From Tolypeutes matacus (lineage: Eukaryota > Chordata > Mammalia > Cingulata > Chlamyphoridae): DNA of 64,000 bases. A program made the position numbers and the translations under genes. This document shows, piece by piece, positions 10,879-23,094 of the stretch. The notes below the pieces were generated by a model. That model made no database searches. It worked only from the letters and a program-made list of their open reading frames with translations, and had not been told where the DNA came from. Positions within the stretch are counted from its first letter, which is position 1; each line of letters opens with the position of its first letter. The stretch covers positions 16,952,309 through 17,016,308 of the forward strand of contig JAKSZT010054396.1 in NCBI GenBank assembly GCA_026826555.1. The letters are read 5' to 3'.

Positions 10879-12260
10879 ATATTTGTATCTACTTCATTAT
10901 ATTTATTAAAATAATCAATTTTGAGTGGATGAAATAAACACATGATACAACATTCAAAAGCCTCTAAAGGATAATCAGTAAAAATTAAGTCCCCCGCTCC
11001 CCATTCACAGTCACCCAGCTCTCTACCCTGAAGAGGCGTGTGTGTGTGTGTGTGTGTGCATGTGTATAGTATTTACCTTATATATTACATATTGTATAAT
11101 ATACTTTATGTTCGTTTTCTCTCATTTTTTGGACATAAATGGTCACACCATTCTGCAACTTGCTTCTTCCACTTCACAAAATATTTTGGATGGTTCCAGA
11201 TCAGTACTCCTTTTAAATGGCTTCATAGTGTTCAGTAGCACCTAGTACACACATCATTTGACACATGGACAAAAATATTAGAAGTGGAATATTAAAAGTC
11301 AAAGAGAACATGCACTTACATTTTAATAGACATTGTTAAATTGCCCTTCAAAGAGCTATCCCAGTTTTCACTCCCACTAGTAATGAAGGGGAGAGCTTGT
11401 TTCTGCACACTCACACCAACATAGGGGGCTTTCAACCTTTTCATCTTTCCAAAATGATAAGTGAAAAATCATGTCTTTTTATAGTTCTAATTTTAATTTA
11501 TCTTCTTATGAATGAGACTAAGCATCTTTTCATGTGTTTAAGAACCATTTGTATTTTCTTTTCTGTGAATTTTCTTTTCATATACTTTGCCCATTTTTAT
11601 GTGGAGTTGTTGGTTTTGTTCTTTTTAATTTGTAGGTACTCTTTATAAATTAACATTATTAGCTCACAGTCTATGACATGAATACCAAAAATATTCCCCA
11701 GCTGTCTTTGACTTTATAGTATTTTTATGCAGATATTCATTATTTTTATGTAGCTGAATTTATTAATCTTTTGTTTTATGGCTTATGGGTGCTAAGGATA
11801 TTTAAACATAATTCCCTTCCCCAATATAATGAAAATTAATTCCATGTTTTCTTCTTGTACCTTTCACATTTAACAATTATTTGGTCCATTTGGAATTTAT
11901 TCTGGCATATATGTGAAAAAAACATTTTTCCCATTTGTTGAATTATCCATTTTTCCCTACGATATTGAAATGTGACCACTATTTTATAGTAAGTTACCAT
12001 ATGCTCTTGGAATTATTTCTGGAGTTTTATTTCTGTTCTATTGATCTCTTTGTCTTTTCCTATGCCAGTATTACACTATTTTAATTATGTAGCTTTATAA
12101 TACATTTTAATATTTGGTGATGTTAATTGTCCCTCTCCCCCATTACTTTTCTTTTTCAGAATTTTCCTGCATATTTTTGCTGATTTATTTTTACATTTAA
12201 CTTTAGAATATGCTTGTCTAAAATAATATAAATAAATCCTGTTGGCTTTTTTATAGGGAT
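10879..12260 (-). mobile_element. ancient L1 ORF2 3' region, decayed
   Basis: The plus strand has the AT-rich antisense pattern of an L1 ORF2 C-terminus and 3' end, in order: a cattctgcaacttgcttcttc segment, caaagagctatcccagttttcactcccact, aaccttttcatctttccaaaatg, ccatttggaatttattctgg, tctattgatctctttgtc and tatgccagtattacac. There are many stops and no open ORF2. A (GT)n run of about 20 bp sits at 11037-11057. It is an old L1M-type copy. Confidence 0.65.
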
Positions 12261-12264
12261 TTAG

Positions 12265-13215
12265 GTAAGTACAATTCTTTTGTAGATATTAGAATCCAAA
12301 CAAGTCCAAATTAAAACTTCATTCTCACATCCAGGTCAAAGTTTCTCCCATCTCTCCATCTTAGTCCTGTCCTACAGCCAGGAAAAAGAAGCAGGGACAG
12401 CTGAAAAGGGGAAAGTGGGAAGGGTATTTTCTTCTACTACTTTTTCTCTATTCCCTATGCAACTTCTGGCTCCTGCAGGCTTGGGAGGCAGGAGGAATGA
12501 GAGGAAAAGGGCTAAAGTCATGTTACTTATTCATGCTGTTTGTGGTTATTTTCCCGTGGTGCTCCATGTCCCCATTGTGGCTGGCTCTTCCCTAGGGGGC
12601 ACAAATGTGAGTTCTTTGGTGAACTACAGCTTTCTCCCACTGTTACCCTCTCTCCTTTCCTTGCCACCATGAGCTGCTGCAATAGGCTTCTGTTCTCCCA
12701 ATTTTCCAGGTGAGAAGCAGATTCCAGTTGCAAGGTTCACACATGCCCCCAACCTCCAGGGTCGTGTGTAAAGTTCACCTGAAGACTCTCTCCTGGCTCT
12801 CTGCTTCAATACATGGCACTCTGCAGTGCAGCAGGCCTCTAGCTGGGGGAGCTGCCAGTCTCCCTCCTTGCAGGAACTCTGAGAATCCACAAGGGGTTCT
12901 CATGGAGCATCCCAGTCTGGGTCTGTGTGTATGTGGGAGCACTCTCCCCCTTCCCCTACAGAAGTGGAAAGCCAGAATACTCTTCCTTATGATCAGAGCT
13001 CTCTCAGTTATTCTCTCTAATTTCCAGTTTTATGTTTATACAGTCTTGATGGGGTAGGGAAGGTGAGAGTCAAAGGGCCTTCTCACTACCTTGTAGTAAG
13101 TCCTTCCTGGATATGTCCAGCACCTCTCTTTAGGACGTGGGAACACTGATCACCTACTGGCTCCAGTTAAAATTCTGAGACAACTGGCAAGCATCCACTC
13201 AGCCTCCTGTTTTAT
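12265..13215. other. unassigned non-coding sequence
   Basis: No confident repeat or gene. Frames at 12415-13057 on both strands are unsupported. It lies between two minus-strand old L1 tracts. Confidence 0.35.
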
Positions 13216-13566
13216 ATATACACACATCACTATAAATACATAAAATAAAATAGGATTGTGTTGAAAAGGCAGTTTTGTAATTGCTTTGTCTTCTTTGATG
13301 TTTTATTGTGAGCATTTTTCCATGTCATTAAGTGTTTTTAGAAAAATATGGTTTTTAATGACTGCTGAAGATTTTGTTGTATTGATATACTGTAACACTA
13401 TAATTGATTTGTTTATTGTTGGACATTTGTTTCCAATATTTTACCATAATAAATGACATAGTTCTTGAATGTCTTCAATTATAAACTGGTTAGGGACTTT
13501 TGATTGTTTTCTTAGGTTCATTTCCTGGAATTGGAATGTCTTGGTTGAAGAGTATGAAGTCTTTTT

Positions 13567-13880
13567 TTTAAGATTTATTTTATTTATTTTGTGCTCATCT
13601 TCCTTTTTCAGGAGGCAGCAGGAACCGAACCCAGGACCTCCCATGTGGGAGGAGGCGCCCAATAACTTGAGCCACCTCCACTCCCTGCTTTGTTGTCTCT
13701 CATTATGTTTTCCTCCTTGTGTCTTTTGTTGCGTCATCTTGTTGTATCAGCTCACCATGCCAGCCTGTCGCATCAGCTCACTGTCTTGCTTGTCTTCTTT
13801 AGGAGGCCCCAGGAACTGAACCTGGGACCTTTCATGTGGTAGGTGGGAGCTCCATCGCTTGAGCCACATCCGTTTCCCAT
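13567..13880 (-). mobile_element. dimeric DAS SINE
   Basis: On the minus strand there are two tRNA-like heads. The first is ggaaacggatgtggctcaag with a tcccaggttcagttcc B box. The second is gggagtggaggtggctcaag with ctgggttcggttcc. A linker of about 120 bp separates them. The tail is A-rich (cttaaaaaaa). A short TSD aagtctttt flanks it (13557-13565 and 13882-13890). Confidence 0.8.
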
Positions 13881-13884
13881 TAAG

Positions 13885-13886
<2 letters not shown>

Positions 13887-13918
<32 letters not shown>

Positions 13919-14001
13919 GGGAGGTCCCAGGGATCGAACCCAGGTCCCTCCATATGGGAGACAGAGACAGACACCCAACCATTTGAGCAACATCCGTCCC
14001 C
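13887..14001 (-). mobile_element. short DAS SINE next to the dimer
   Basis: It has a pure T run of about 29 (the poly(A) tail on the minus strand), then gaggtcccagggatcgaacc (inverted B box) and the inverted A-box end gagcaacatccgtccccc. It lies directly beside the dimeric SINE and appears to use the same T-rich target. The perfect tail suggests a recent insertion. Confidence 0.8.
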
Positions 14002-14439
14002 CCTCTTTTAAGGTTTTTAATACCCATTAATTGTTTTTCAGAAAAGCAGTTCCTGATGATGTTTTCACCAGCAGTGCATGAGAGTGTACCTCTCAGTTCC
14101 TCCTTGTCAGCATTGAGGGTTATTTCATTTTAAATCTTCACCAGTTTAACAAGTGAAAAACTGTGTTGTTGTTGACAACTAGTGAGTTTGAGTATTAAAA
14201 TTTTTCTCATATTTATAGGTTATTTATATTTCTTTTCCTCTGCAGTACCTGTTCTTTTAGACCAGATTTTGACAGTTGAATGGAGGGCCAGGCATCAGCC
14301 TTTATGGAGGTAATTGAAAATTCTGGTGAGGGACTGCAGAAAACTGCCTTTCCAACCTGCAAAAGATCAAGAGAAAATTGAGTTCTGGTCCTTGGAGACT
14401 GTGTGAAAGACTTGCGTAAACATCTTCTTGGGGTGACCA

Positions 14440-14955
14440 TGTTACCTGCTAGCAGAATACCACCCCCCCAAGAGATGTCTATGCCCTAACCCTGGAATCT
14501 GTGCATATGTTAGGTTGCATGGTGAAGGGGAATTAAGATTGCAAATGGAATTAAATTTGCTCCTCAGCTGACCTGAAGGTAGGGAGATTATATCCTTGAT
14601 TATATGAGTAGGCCTAGTATAACCACAAGGCTCCTTAAAAGTGGAAGAGGGAGGAGACAGAAGAAAGTCAGAAGGAGCTTTGACTATGGGATAATGGTCA
14701 GAGAGAGCAACATTGCTCTTTGAAGATGGAGGAAGGAGGCCACAAGCCAAGGAATGTAGGTGCCCTCTAGATTTTGGAAAAGACAAGGAAATGGATTCTC
14801 CCCTAGAGCTTTCAGAAGGGAAAGGCAGCTCTGCCAACACCTTGATCTTAACCTGGTGACAGCGTTTTGACATATAGAATTGTAAGATAATAAATTGCAT
14901 TGTTTTAAGCCAATAAGTTTATGGTAATTTATTATGGCAACAATAAAAACTAACA
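14440..14955 (+). mobile_element. MaLR-like (MLT1-type) LTR
   Basis: The body has the order typical of MaLR LTRs: gatgtctatgccctaaccct, ggctccttaaaagtgg, gaagatggaggaaggaggcc, gccaaggaatgtaggtg, ctctgccaacaccttgat, and a 3' end with aataaa (14889-14894), gttttaagccaataagttta and ttatggcaaca. No internal viral genes are present, so it would be a solo LTR. The subfamily name is uncertain and I found no clean TSD. Confidence 0.55.
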
Positions 14956-14959
14956 AACC

Positions 14960-16030
14960 TACAGAATTTCCAAAGCCCATCCCAGCAGAATCCTGGAGTC
15001 ACATGCTTACAGGAAAGTAAAAGGAAAACTTTGAGTTAACACTGCTTTCCACATTTTTCCATTTGCCAATATCAAGCTATATGAGCAGAGGGAGAATTTG
15101 AGGCCAATTGACCCTGCCTTCTAAGAGGGAGCTTTTGGACAAGGCACAGACAAATGCTGGAACCATTACCAATTTGCCCAATGCCTTTATTTTGGCCTTC
15201 AGAATTGCTTTCATTTTTGTGCCATTTAATGCCAGAGGTAATGAACATTTGCAATTTGCTTAATGGTGCCTGATTCTTCTACAGTCAAGTATATAGAATT
15301 GCTACGACTACTTTAGAGTATATCAGCAACTAGCATGGAAAGATATTGTGGAATATAGTCGAATTTGGTAAATTGTGATAAAGGAGAACTGACTTTTCTG
15401 CTTAACTATATCCATAATTAGATGTGAGTCTTGAATGAGTGACATTCTCGCTGAAACTAAGCTTGCTTATCTAGGAAAGAAGAGGTTGGATATAGATGCT
15501 TGCTAATGGTCTTTGACCCTTTTTATTGGTTTGTTGGCTGTTTTCTTATTGTCTTTCAGCTTCAAGCCTAGCCTTTTATATTTTGCTCTGTGATGCTACA
15601 GCTCCTTAAGGGCTGGTTTTATGTTAGGTTCTGTAAATGGGAGGGAATGGAAAGTGGGAGGAGGAAAAAAGAGATTTTCTTCCTGTTTCTTGTTCCTTTC
15701 AGAGTCCTTACAACAGCAGAGGACAGCCTGTGCTTTAGCCTCCAGTTTCTTTAGGCATTCCTGATACCAACTCTTCACATCTCCCCAGAGACTGAGAGCA
15801 AAGCACCAGCCTCCTGGGGGACCTCCTCTGCACTCCTAGGTTCTTATAAAGCCACCTCTAACACTTTACTTCACCAAAGAGTAGAAGCTACTCCCAGTAG
15901 TGACTAATATGTGGGTTACCTTAGTGTTACTTTTTTGCCCTCTCAGCCATACAATATCTATGTAACAATTTCCCTGCCTTAAATTCCCATTTGAATTACC
16001 TAGCATGGTTTTTGTTTTCCTGACTTACAT
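14960..16030. other. unassigned non-coding sequence
   Basis: No gene or confident repeat is seen between the MaLR-like LTR and the next old L1 tract. Confidence 0.35.
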
Positions 16031-16034
16031 TGAC

Positions 16035-16625
16035 TGATAAAATTAGGTGGAAAATTTTTCTTATTGATTTGTAAGAACTCTTTGTATATTAAAGAAATTA
16101 GCCACTTTTCTGTCACATACGTTGCTATTTTTTTTTTGCTTTTGCATTTATTTATATGTTTATTCTTGTTCAGAAATTTAAAAGTTTTTTATACTCAAAG
16201 TTATCAATGTTTGCCTTTATAGTTTCTCTGTTTCATAGCATGTGTCTTCATGCAAAGATTATAAACATATTCACCTATATTTTCTTCTTATACTTTTATG
16301 GTTTCATGTTTCACATTTACTTTTTATTTATCTGTAATTTATTTTTGGAGTAAGGAGTAAGGTAGTAATATAATTTCAATGGTTTTCCCAAATGGAAAAT
16401 GGTGTTTAGCCAATTGTCTCAATTGAGAGAATTATTGCATTGTGCTCCTTTGACTTGAAATGCAAACATTAAATATTACATTCTCATATATACTTGGATG
16501 TGTTTCTGAGTTATTCTTTCTATTGGTCTATTTATTTTTCAGCCAGCTGTATTTTTGTTACCCAGAAATCAGCATTCAGCTTTATAGTCTTATCCATATA
16601 AATATGTCTAAAGGTTGAAGCTAGT
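16035..16625 (-). mobile_element. ancient L1 fragment
   Basis: Antisense L1 pattern: ttgatttgtaagaactctttg, tattaaagaaattagccact, tctgtcacatacgttgc, ttgcattgtgctcctttgac and ttctattggtctatttattt. It is heavily decayed and may belong to the same old insertion as the L1 tracts at 10.9-14.2 kb. Confidence 0.6.
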
Positions 16626-16629
16626 AACT

Positions 16630-18465
16630 CTTGGAAGTCAAAACACAGGAAAGGGAGGATGGAGCCCCTCCATGTCTGAGAAGCCAGATGTTTATTTAGG
16701 AGAAAATACTGAAAAATTGATTTCCTAAACCAAGGCTACCTGAATAATTTTTAGTTGATAAAGCAAATGAATCTCAAATGTCTGATTTCAAAAGTTATCT
16801 TCTGTTGACTTTTGCCTGAATGAAAACATCAAAGTCTGGACCTATAAATTTATGTTCAACTTAGTTATTTGTTTTCTTGTATTTCTCACAGTTCATATAT
16901 TTATGAAAATATTGAAACCAAGAGTAATTGTCTCCAGATATTAAGTGTATCTCTTATGTAAGCATAGGAGCTAACTTGAATGCTACTGACCAAGGGGTGT
17001 AGACTATCAGTGACTACCTAGTAGGAATTGAAATATATTTTGTTCATATTTTTTAAGGAAACAATGAATCTTCCATAGATAGTGAAAGGAAGAATACACA
17101 TAAAGGGTCAGAGATGGAACCAGAAGTCAGTTCTCATATCTCTTTGGTTCAGTGCTACCACCTCTTTTTTCTCCTCTGGAATTAAGCTTCTTTGTTCTCA
17201 TTTTCTGAAATCACAACTTACAGCAATTGGTTACTATAATCATTAGGAAATGAGAGGTACCACGTAAGTGATTCTTTTTTTTATGGAATAAAGTTTGTTC
17301 CTTCAAGCACTAACACAGACACACACACACAGAGACATTCATTCCAGTTTGAATGAACTTTCCTGCTGTCTTAAAGAGACTTGTTTTCAGTACACAACTT
17401 AAGTTTTTTCTAGCCACTGAAGGTCACGATGGTGAAAATTAATTGTTATATCATCGGTGGCACAGATAGTGTTATATGTTTACCACACCATTTTCTCTTC
17501 CTGGACACACTAGACGCTGCTTGCCAGCCCCCATTACAGTCAGGTTGGGGCCATAGGATATGGCCAGTGGACTGTGGAAAAAAATTACCCATGTCGCTTC
17601 CAGTTCTGACCTTAAAGACCCCTGCTTAATTCCCTGTTCTCTCCCCATTTGTGGTAACCTTAGAAAGCACTTATTCCAGATGGCATGGCTAAAAATGGAG
17701 AAGGCCCCTTTCCAAACTAGCACTGGACTTTGTGTGAATGAGCAACCAACCTTGATTGTGCGTTGCCACTGGGATTTCAAGGTTTGTTTATTTCCACTGC
17801 AGAATCTATCCTATTTATGACTAATACAGGATATACTTCACTGATGTACTCAGAAGCTATTGAGAAGTTGAATTATGTGTCTCACCCCAAATGGCCTCAG
17901 ACTTCTGTGTTTTCTTTTTTAAAAAATTGTTTAATCAAACTAATACACATACATAGTTTTGAAAGTCTCCTGTCCCACCCTTTCCTACCCTCAATTCTTT
18001 CTCCCTAACAACCACTTTCTTTAGCTGTTTCTTGTGATATTTATCACCATATCACTAAACAGTATGCTTTATATTGCTGTTTCTTGATTGATCAATTTTA
18101 GACATTATTTATTAACTACCAAAGATAAGAATTTAGCTTTCTTACATTGTCATAGACACACACCACATACACATTCACCATACTGCTAAGATAACCAACT
18201 AAGACTGTCTCAGTTCTAACACTGAAAGTCCACATCCTGAGAAACTTCTCAGACCTGAGCAAACTGGCCTGGCCGGTCATGCCAACACACACCCACACTT
18301 GTCAAGTATACTGTCTTTAAGTATAACTAGATGACAATTTCTTAGTGAAATAATTTTCAGTGTTTACATTATTATGACTTTATGAATAATGTTTGTCAAA
18401 GTGATTTTTTTGAAGGCCATTTTTGTGTGTAGAAAATGTTAAGTTTGGTTTTATAATTATTTCTA
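16630..18465. other. unassigned sequence with short (CA)n
   Basis: A (CA)n run of about 20 bp lies at 17312-17332. No gene, exon or well-defined repeat is recognised. Frames at 17429-18008 are unsupported. Confidence 0.35.
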
Positions 18466-18469
18466 AATT

Positions 18470-19460
18470 TTGTTTTTATTTATTAATCAAAGTTATATAT
18501 GCCCACAATTTAGAGTCAAAGAGTTCTAAAAAGCTTGTTATGAAAAACAAAAGTTTCCCCATTTCCACTTTCTAAAGGCACATTTCAACCTTTTTAACAG
18601 CTTATTTTGGTACATACCTCCATACTGATAGATAGCAGGACTTTACTTCTCTGTCTTGATTTCTCAGGTTTAGGCATTATCTACCCACTGAGAATTTAGC
18701 TCTTTTCACTCCTCACCCCATCTCCTTCAATCCATGCTTCCCTTTCCTCCCATCCATACAGTTTGGTCAATGTTTAATGTTTACATTATTATATCTATGT
18801 AAATATTAGTCATTGTTGAACCATGTGGTAGACAATGTTTACTTTCCTTCTTGTACACTTTTCTTCTGCAGAGTTATCTTTTTTGCTTTTGCTTACTTTC
18901 TGGGAGATTTCCTCAATTTTATCTTCCAACCCTTCTGTTGAGCTGTCACTTCTGCTGTCATCATATTTTTAATTTTTAAGAGCTTTTTTATTATTTTCTG
19001 AATGCTCTGAATGCTCTTTTTTTATAGTATCATAGTCTTGTTTTGTAGATACAATATTTTTCTTCTCTTCTTGAAGATTTTTTTTTTTAAGATTAATTAA
19101 AAAAAATATTTTTTTTAATGTATCCCCCACTTGCTGCTTGTGCTCGCTGTGTCCATTTGCTGTGCATTTTTCTGTGTCTGCTTGTCTCCCTTTGTTGCAT
19201 CATCTTGCTGCTGTCAGCTCACCGCGCACGTGGGCTGGCTTGCCTTCACCAGGAGGCCCCAGGAATCGAACCTGGGGCCTCCCAGATGGTAAAAGGCAGC
19301 CCCATCGATTGAGCCACATCTGCTTCCCATCTTCTTGAAGATTTTTAACTAAAGACTCTTTCTTCTGAGTTTATTGTTTTGTTTGGTTTAGTTGCTACCT
19401 TTTAAATTAGAAACTTTCCTCAGTTATGTGATTCTTGGTTATTTGTCCTTATTTAAGAGT
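18470..19460 (-). mobile_element. probable old L1-like tract interrupted by a SINE
   Basis: It is AT-rich. The flank before the SINE (ttctgggagatttcctcaat, tgttgagctgtcacttctgc) and the flank after it (ccttttaaattagaaac) resemble antisense L1 upstream sequence. Identification is weak. It contains a 9-bp doublet (tctgaatgc) at about 18998-19016. Confidence 0.35.
19083..19329 (-). mobile_element. DAS SINE with perfect 17-bp TSD
   Basis: The inverted head reads cattgagccacatctgcttccc-like and the linker is the long form (cgctgtgtccatttgctgtg). The A-rich tail lies at the left end. The TSD tcttcttgaagattttt is exact at 19066-19082 and 19330-19346, which marks an L1-mediated insertion. Confidence 0.9.
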
Positions 19461-19489
19461 GAAGTCTCAAAAAGCTGATTGGAAACTCT

Positions 19490-19530
19490 GTGTGTGTGTG
19501 TATGTGTGTGTGTAAAGAGAGAGAGAGCGA
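19490..19530. repeat. (TG)n/(GA)n microsatellite
   Basis: Interrupted tgtgtgtg runs pass into agagagagag just upstream of the solo LTR. Confidence 0.85.
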
Positions 19531-19561
19531 ATGCAGGGTTATTGATTAGAAAGCTTCAAAA

Positions 19562-20170
19562 TGAAGCAGGCTAATAAAATAGGGAATCAATAGACAGATT
19601 TGGAACCTGGCAGGAAAGCCCACATGGCCATCGGTACCCCCCAAGATGGCTGCTGGAAAAACTTGTAAGAACTCCCATTCAGAACAAGATTTCCTCCGAG
19701 AGCCAGGAGAAGCCCTGGATAGTCTCCAGGGGCCTTATCATTGGGCCCTCCCAGGGGATTGATGGGTGGGATAACCAATCAAAACAGTAAACACCTGGGA
19801 CTCCTCCCCCTATCATTAGCAAAGGGGCAGAATAATTAATGGTTTAGAAAGCAAGTGGGAAATCAAACGGGCCCCTGTTCTTGCTTTCTACACCCTATTC
19901 TGGCCTTCTTCCCGTCCCCCCCCCAACCCTGCCTGGATCAATATGCAAGTAAACCTGGGGATTTATAATCTGTAATGGGGAATTATAGTCTGTAAATTGG
20001 CCCCCTTTATCACTCTTCAGCCCCTTCCTCTCTACCTGGAACCCATGATCTGTTATTTTCTCCCATTTCTCTTCCCTCCCTTCCTTAATAAATTACTGGC
20101 CTAACTAACCTGGCTTGCTCTTGAAATTCACTTCTTGTAGTTTAGCCAAGAACCTAGAGAAAATCCAACA
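19562..20170 (+). mobile_element. solo LTR of an endogenous retrovirus
   Basis: The 609-bp element begins TG (tgaagcaggc) and ends CA (aaatccaaca). The hexamer tcaaaa flanks it exactly at 19556-19561 and 20171-20176. A polyadenylation signal aataaa (20087-20092) lies about 80 bp before the end, as expected for the U3-R boundary of a plus-strand LTR. No gag, pol or env sequence adjoins it, so the provirus has been reduced to one LTR by recombination. A 6-bp TSD is usual for betaretrovirus-like elements. Chance extension of a shorter duplication is possible, so the class is left open. Confidence 0.7.
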
Positions 20171-20176
20171 TCAAAA

Positions 20177-20832
20177 GTAGGAGGATTCGGGAGAAATCCT
20201 GCTGTTTAGTTAGGTGACCTTCAATTGTATCTCTTTTAAGTCTTTTCTTTTGGGCAAGTATCTCCTGCCTAGTGCATGCATATCTGGTTGCCTGCACCTC
20301 AGCCAGTCGGTCGTTAAGCTAGGGCAGGAGATGGAAGAAAGGGGGCACTGGCAACATAAAGACACCACAAAATGGGACATTCTGGTGAGAAAAAATTTGG
20401 TATCAAATGGCATTAAAGTACTTTTATGTGGAAAATCTACGTTCAAGACCAGTAAGTTTGCTGATGAAGGTCCTCCATTTACATGCAGTACCACTGTATT
20501 GATAATTCCTAATATTGGTATGTACTTGAAGTGCAGATACAGAGTATATCATTTAGCACACCCTTCTCAGCAAAGCTATCTTTGGCCCCTGTAATGCTAC
20601 CACTTGCACCTATACTCTGAAAGCATACATGATACAGAACTCGTGAGTGCGTGTGTGTGTTGGGTTGTTACTGGATTCCATTCATAGGAATCATGGGTCA
20701 CCATCCACTTCCCTACCCTAGAGGATTATGTGTTAATGAGTTTGATTCCACTGACCTTATTTGCCTCTGTAAAGCTCCTAATCTTTCCTTCTCCCCTTCT
20801 AATTGGGGATCAGGTGGGGGAAGATTTTGCCT
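20177..20832. other. unassigned non-coding sequence
   Basis: Overlapping frames on opposite strands (20210-20494 minus, 20214-20594 plus) show no recognisable family. No repeat was identified. Confidence 0.35.
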
Positions 20833-20836
20833 TAAA

Positions 20837-21012
20837 TTTTTTTTTTTTTTTTTTATTTATTCATTTATCCCCCCGTTGCTGCTTGCGCTCGCCGGGTCAG
20901 CCAACCACGCCGTGCGGGCGGGCCTGCCTCCACCAGGAGGCCCCGGGAACCGAACCCAGGGCCTCCCATATGGTAAACGGGAGCCCCACTGATTGAGCCA
21001 CAGCCGCTTCCC
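20837..21012 (-). mobile_element. short-subfamily DAS SINE
   Basis: It has a T run, atttattcatttatcc, then the short linker (gggtcagccaaccacgccg) and the inverted head ending cagccgcttccc. The flanking taaattttttt (20833-20843 and 21013-21023) fits a TSD. It is GC-rich and well preserved. Confidence 0.9.
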
Positions 21013-21024
21013 TAAATTTTTTTA

Positions 21025-23090
21025 TTCCAGCAAGAAGGCTCAGTTTTAAACACAAAATGTCCTTGTTTTAGCTCTGTGCTCCCAAACAGTAAAGGGAAGA
21101 GATCTTTTGTAAATTTACTGAATTCTGTGTAAGCTTGTGTTTATTAAGTCCCACTGTTTGCAAAGTGTTCTGTGGTGACATAAACATTTTGAAACAGGAA
21201 GTTAGTTTTTAATCATTAGTCTGAAATCAAGTGCTTCAGAAAATGAAAAGGCTTCAGCAGAAAATTTAACATGACAAAGTCACAACAGGAAGTCAGGTGA
21301 CTGGCTTTGCCTCTCCGTTCTCAGCTTTTGGGCAAGTCCATTCATTCCTCCATCTCTTAAATACCTACTTTGTGTGTGGCCTCAGTTAACACTCTAGTCT
21401 ACACCAATCAAATGAGCTACTCAAACTACCAGAACTCTGCTAATTCGTAGATTTCCCATAAACAAAGATGGAGAAAAGAGGCTTTATTTTCACTGCTGTA
21501 AAATATTCTGCAGCATGAATGAACCACAATTCATTTATTTATTCTCATGATGATGGACATCTGGGTGGTTTCCAGTTTTGTTTTTGTTTTTTTTCTCTAT
21601 AGGAAAAAAATATTTTGAAGTGACTGGTTAACATACATTTTAATTTTTTTCAGTTTTAATTTCTAATATAGTAAATATTGATAGATATAACCCACATAAA
21701 CAAAAGCTCTTTGGGCTCTTCAATAATTTTTAAGAGCAAAAAGGTTGCGAACAACTGAAATAAGGCAAAAACCTAGGAATTGAATTGCTAAGTCATGCTC
21801 ATCTTTACATGGTAAATTTCACAACCACTGATGATGAAATTCAGTTTGATGTCATTTATATAGAGCTCCCTAAACAAGCAAAACAAAACTACGTATGCTC
21901 AGCAATATAAGCATATTTGCTAAAACTGAAGGAAAACAAAACAAAACAAAGGCGATGTTAATGCAAAATTCAGGATAATTGTTACCTTTTGTGGGGAGGC
22001 AGGGGGATGGGATGGGGAGGAGACAGGTTGGAGTAGTTCTTAGGTTGAGTGTTTAATATTGAGCTTTATAACTTACATATATGCTACATTTTTCTTATAT
22101 GTGTCTTAAATATTTATATATATTTTTATTTACTGAAAAATAAGAAAAGAATAGTTTCTGCCTTCTAGACATTCCTAGTCTGCTACTGTGGTCTGAGTGG
22201 TAATCACACTTTCTCCCTTCTGGGTTCCAAACAATTGAGAAATTGACTCAAGAATCAGGGCTAAAAATATTGGCTTAAATGTTCACAAAACTGGATTAGA
22301 GAGTGTGGAGACCAAGTGGTTTTCTCCTCCCTTCCCACCTGATTCAACCAGTTAGATGCAAAAGAGGGGGTCCTCTGATGACCTCTCCCAAATGGCAGGG
22401 CCTATCTGGTGGGATCCCTTCAAGGAGGAGGGACCAGAAAAGAGGCCACTGAAGGGAGAAAGAGAAAGGAAACCTTCCTTTCTCGGAGGAAACAGAAGAG
22501 AGGGAAATAAACCTCTGGCTTCCATCCCCTGGATGAGGCACATCAAACCACTGGAATACAGAGCAGAGTGCAGCAAATGTTCTAAGAGGGTCAAGAGCAA
22601 GTAATCAGTGCATCTAACAGTGTGATGGAAGGCTTCCTGGAGGAGGCCACAAACATTTCAGCTCTGAGTGAAATATGGATGGGATCTGGGCTAGTAGGGT
22701 GGAAGCAGTGAGTAGCAACACAGAGGCTGAAGTAGTGAGATGGGTTAGGGGGCTGAGATCTGAGTTGAGGCTTCTGTGAGCACCAGCAGAAGAACAAGCC
22801 CTTCTCTGTACCCTGAGGGTGTCCACAGGAAGGCCAGCACATCAGAGAGTCACCAGGCTGGGCACGTGAGACAGTGTTGCAGATGGAGTATGAGAGAGGA
22901 CAGAGCTGGCTTGGAGCATGGGAATCCCATTCCTGTCTCCTCCCCAGCTGCTGGAGAATAGGTTCCAGCTGTTGATTCCTCCTGCCCTGGAGTGGGAGGG
23001 CTCTGCATCCCCATCCGGTGGCCTGGATTTGGGTCCTGGTTGCCCTGCCTAACTGCCTGACTTTGGGCAAAGAGCAAGAGGAGTCATGTT
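21025..23090. other. mostly unassigned; small L1, hAT-like and L2-like pieces
   Basis: About 21490-21580 resembles an antisense L1 3' piece (gatggacatctgggtggttt). About 21640-21760 looks like an old DNA-transposon or LINE end (tcttcaataatttttaagag). About 22615-22690 is L2-like in minus orientation (ggaaggcttcctggaggagg). The minus frame at 22591-23139 is the longest here but has no recognisable product. Confidence 0.35.
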
Positions 23091-23094
23091 CAGT

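Larger units (their letters stand above)
13220..14250 (-). mobile_element. ancient L1 fragment hosting two SINEs
   Basis: The flanks 13220-13560 and 14002-14250 both read as antisense old L1 (ttgttggacatttgtttccaa, then ggaattggaatgtcttgg, then ccagcagtgcatgagagtg). The interruption at 13567-14001 is two DAS SINEs. Removing them rejoins the L1 around aagtctttt and aaggttttt. Confidence 0.6.

Noticed and set aside
13557..14002. Direct repeats as a CRISPR-like array
   Set aside because: The repeated blocks are SINE heads with T tails in mammalian DNA. There are no regularly spaced short repeats anywhere in the window.
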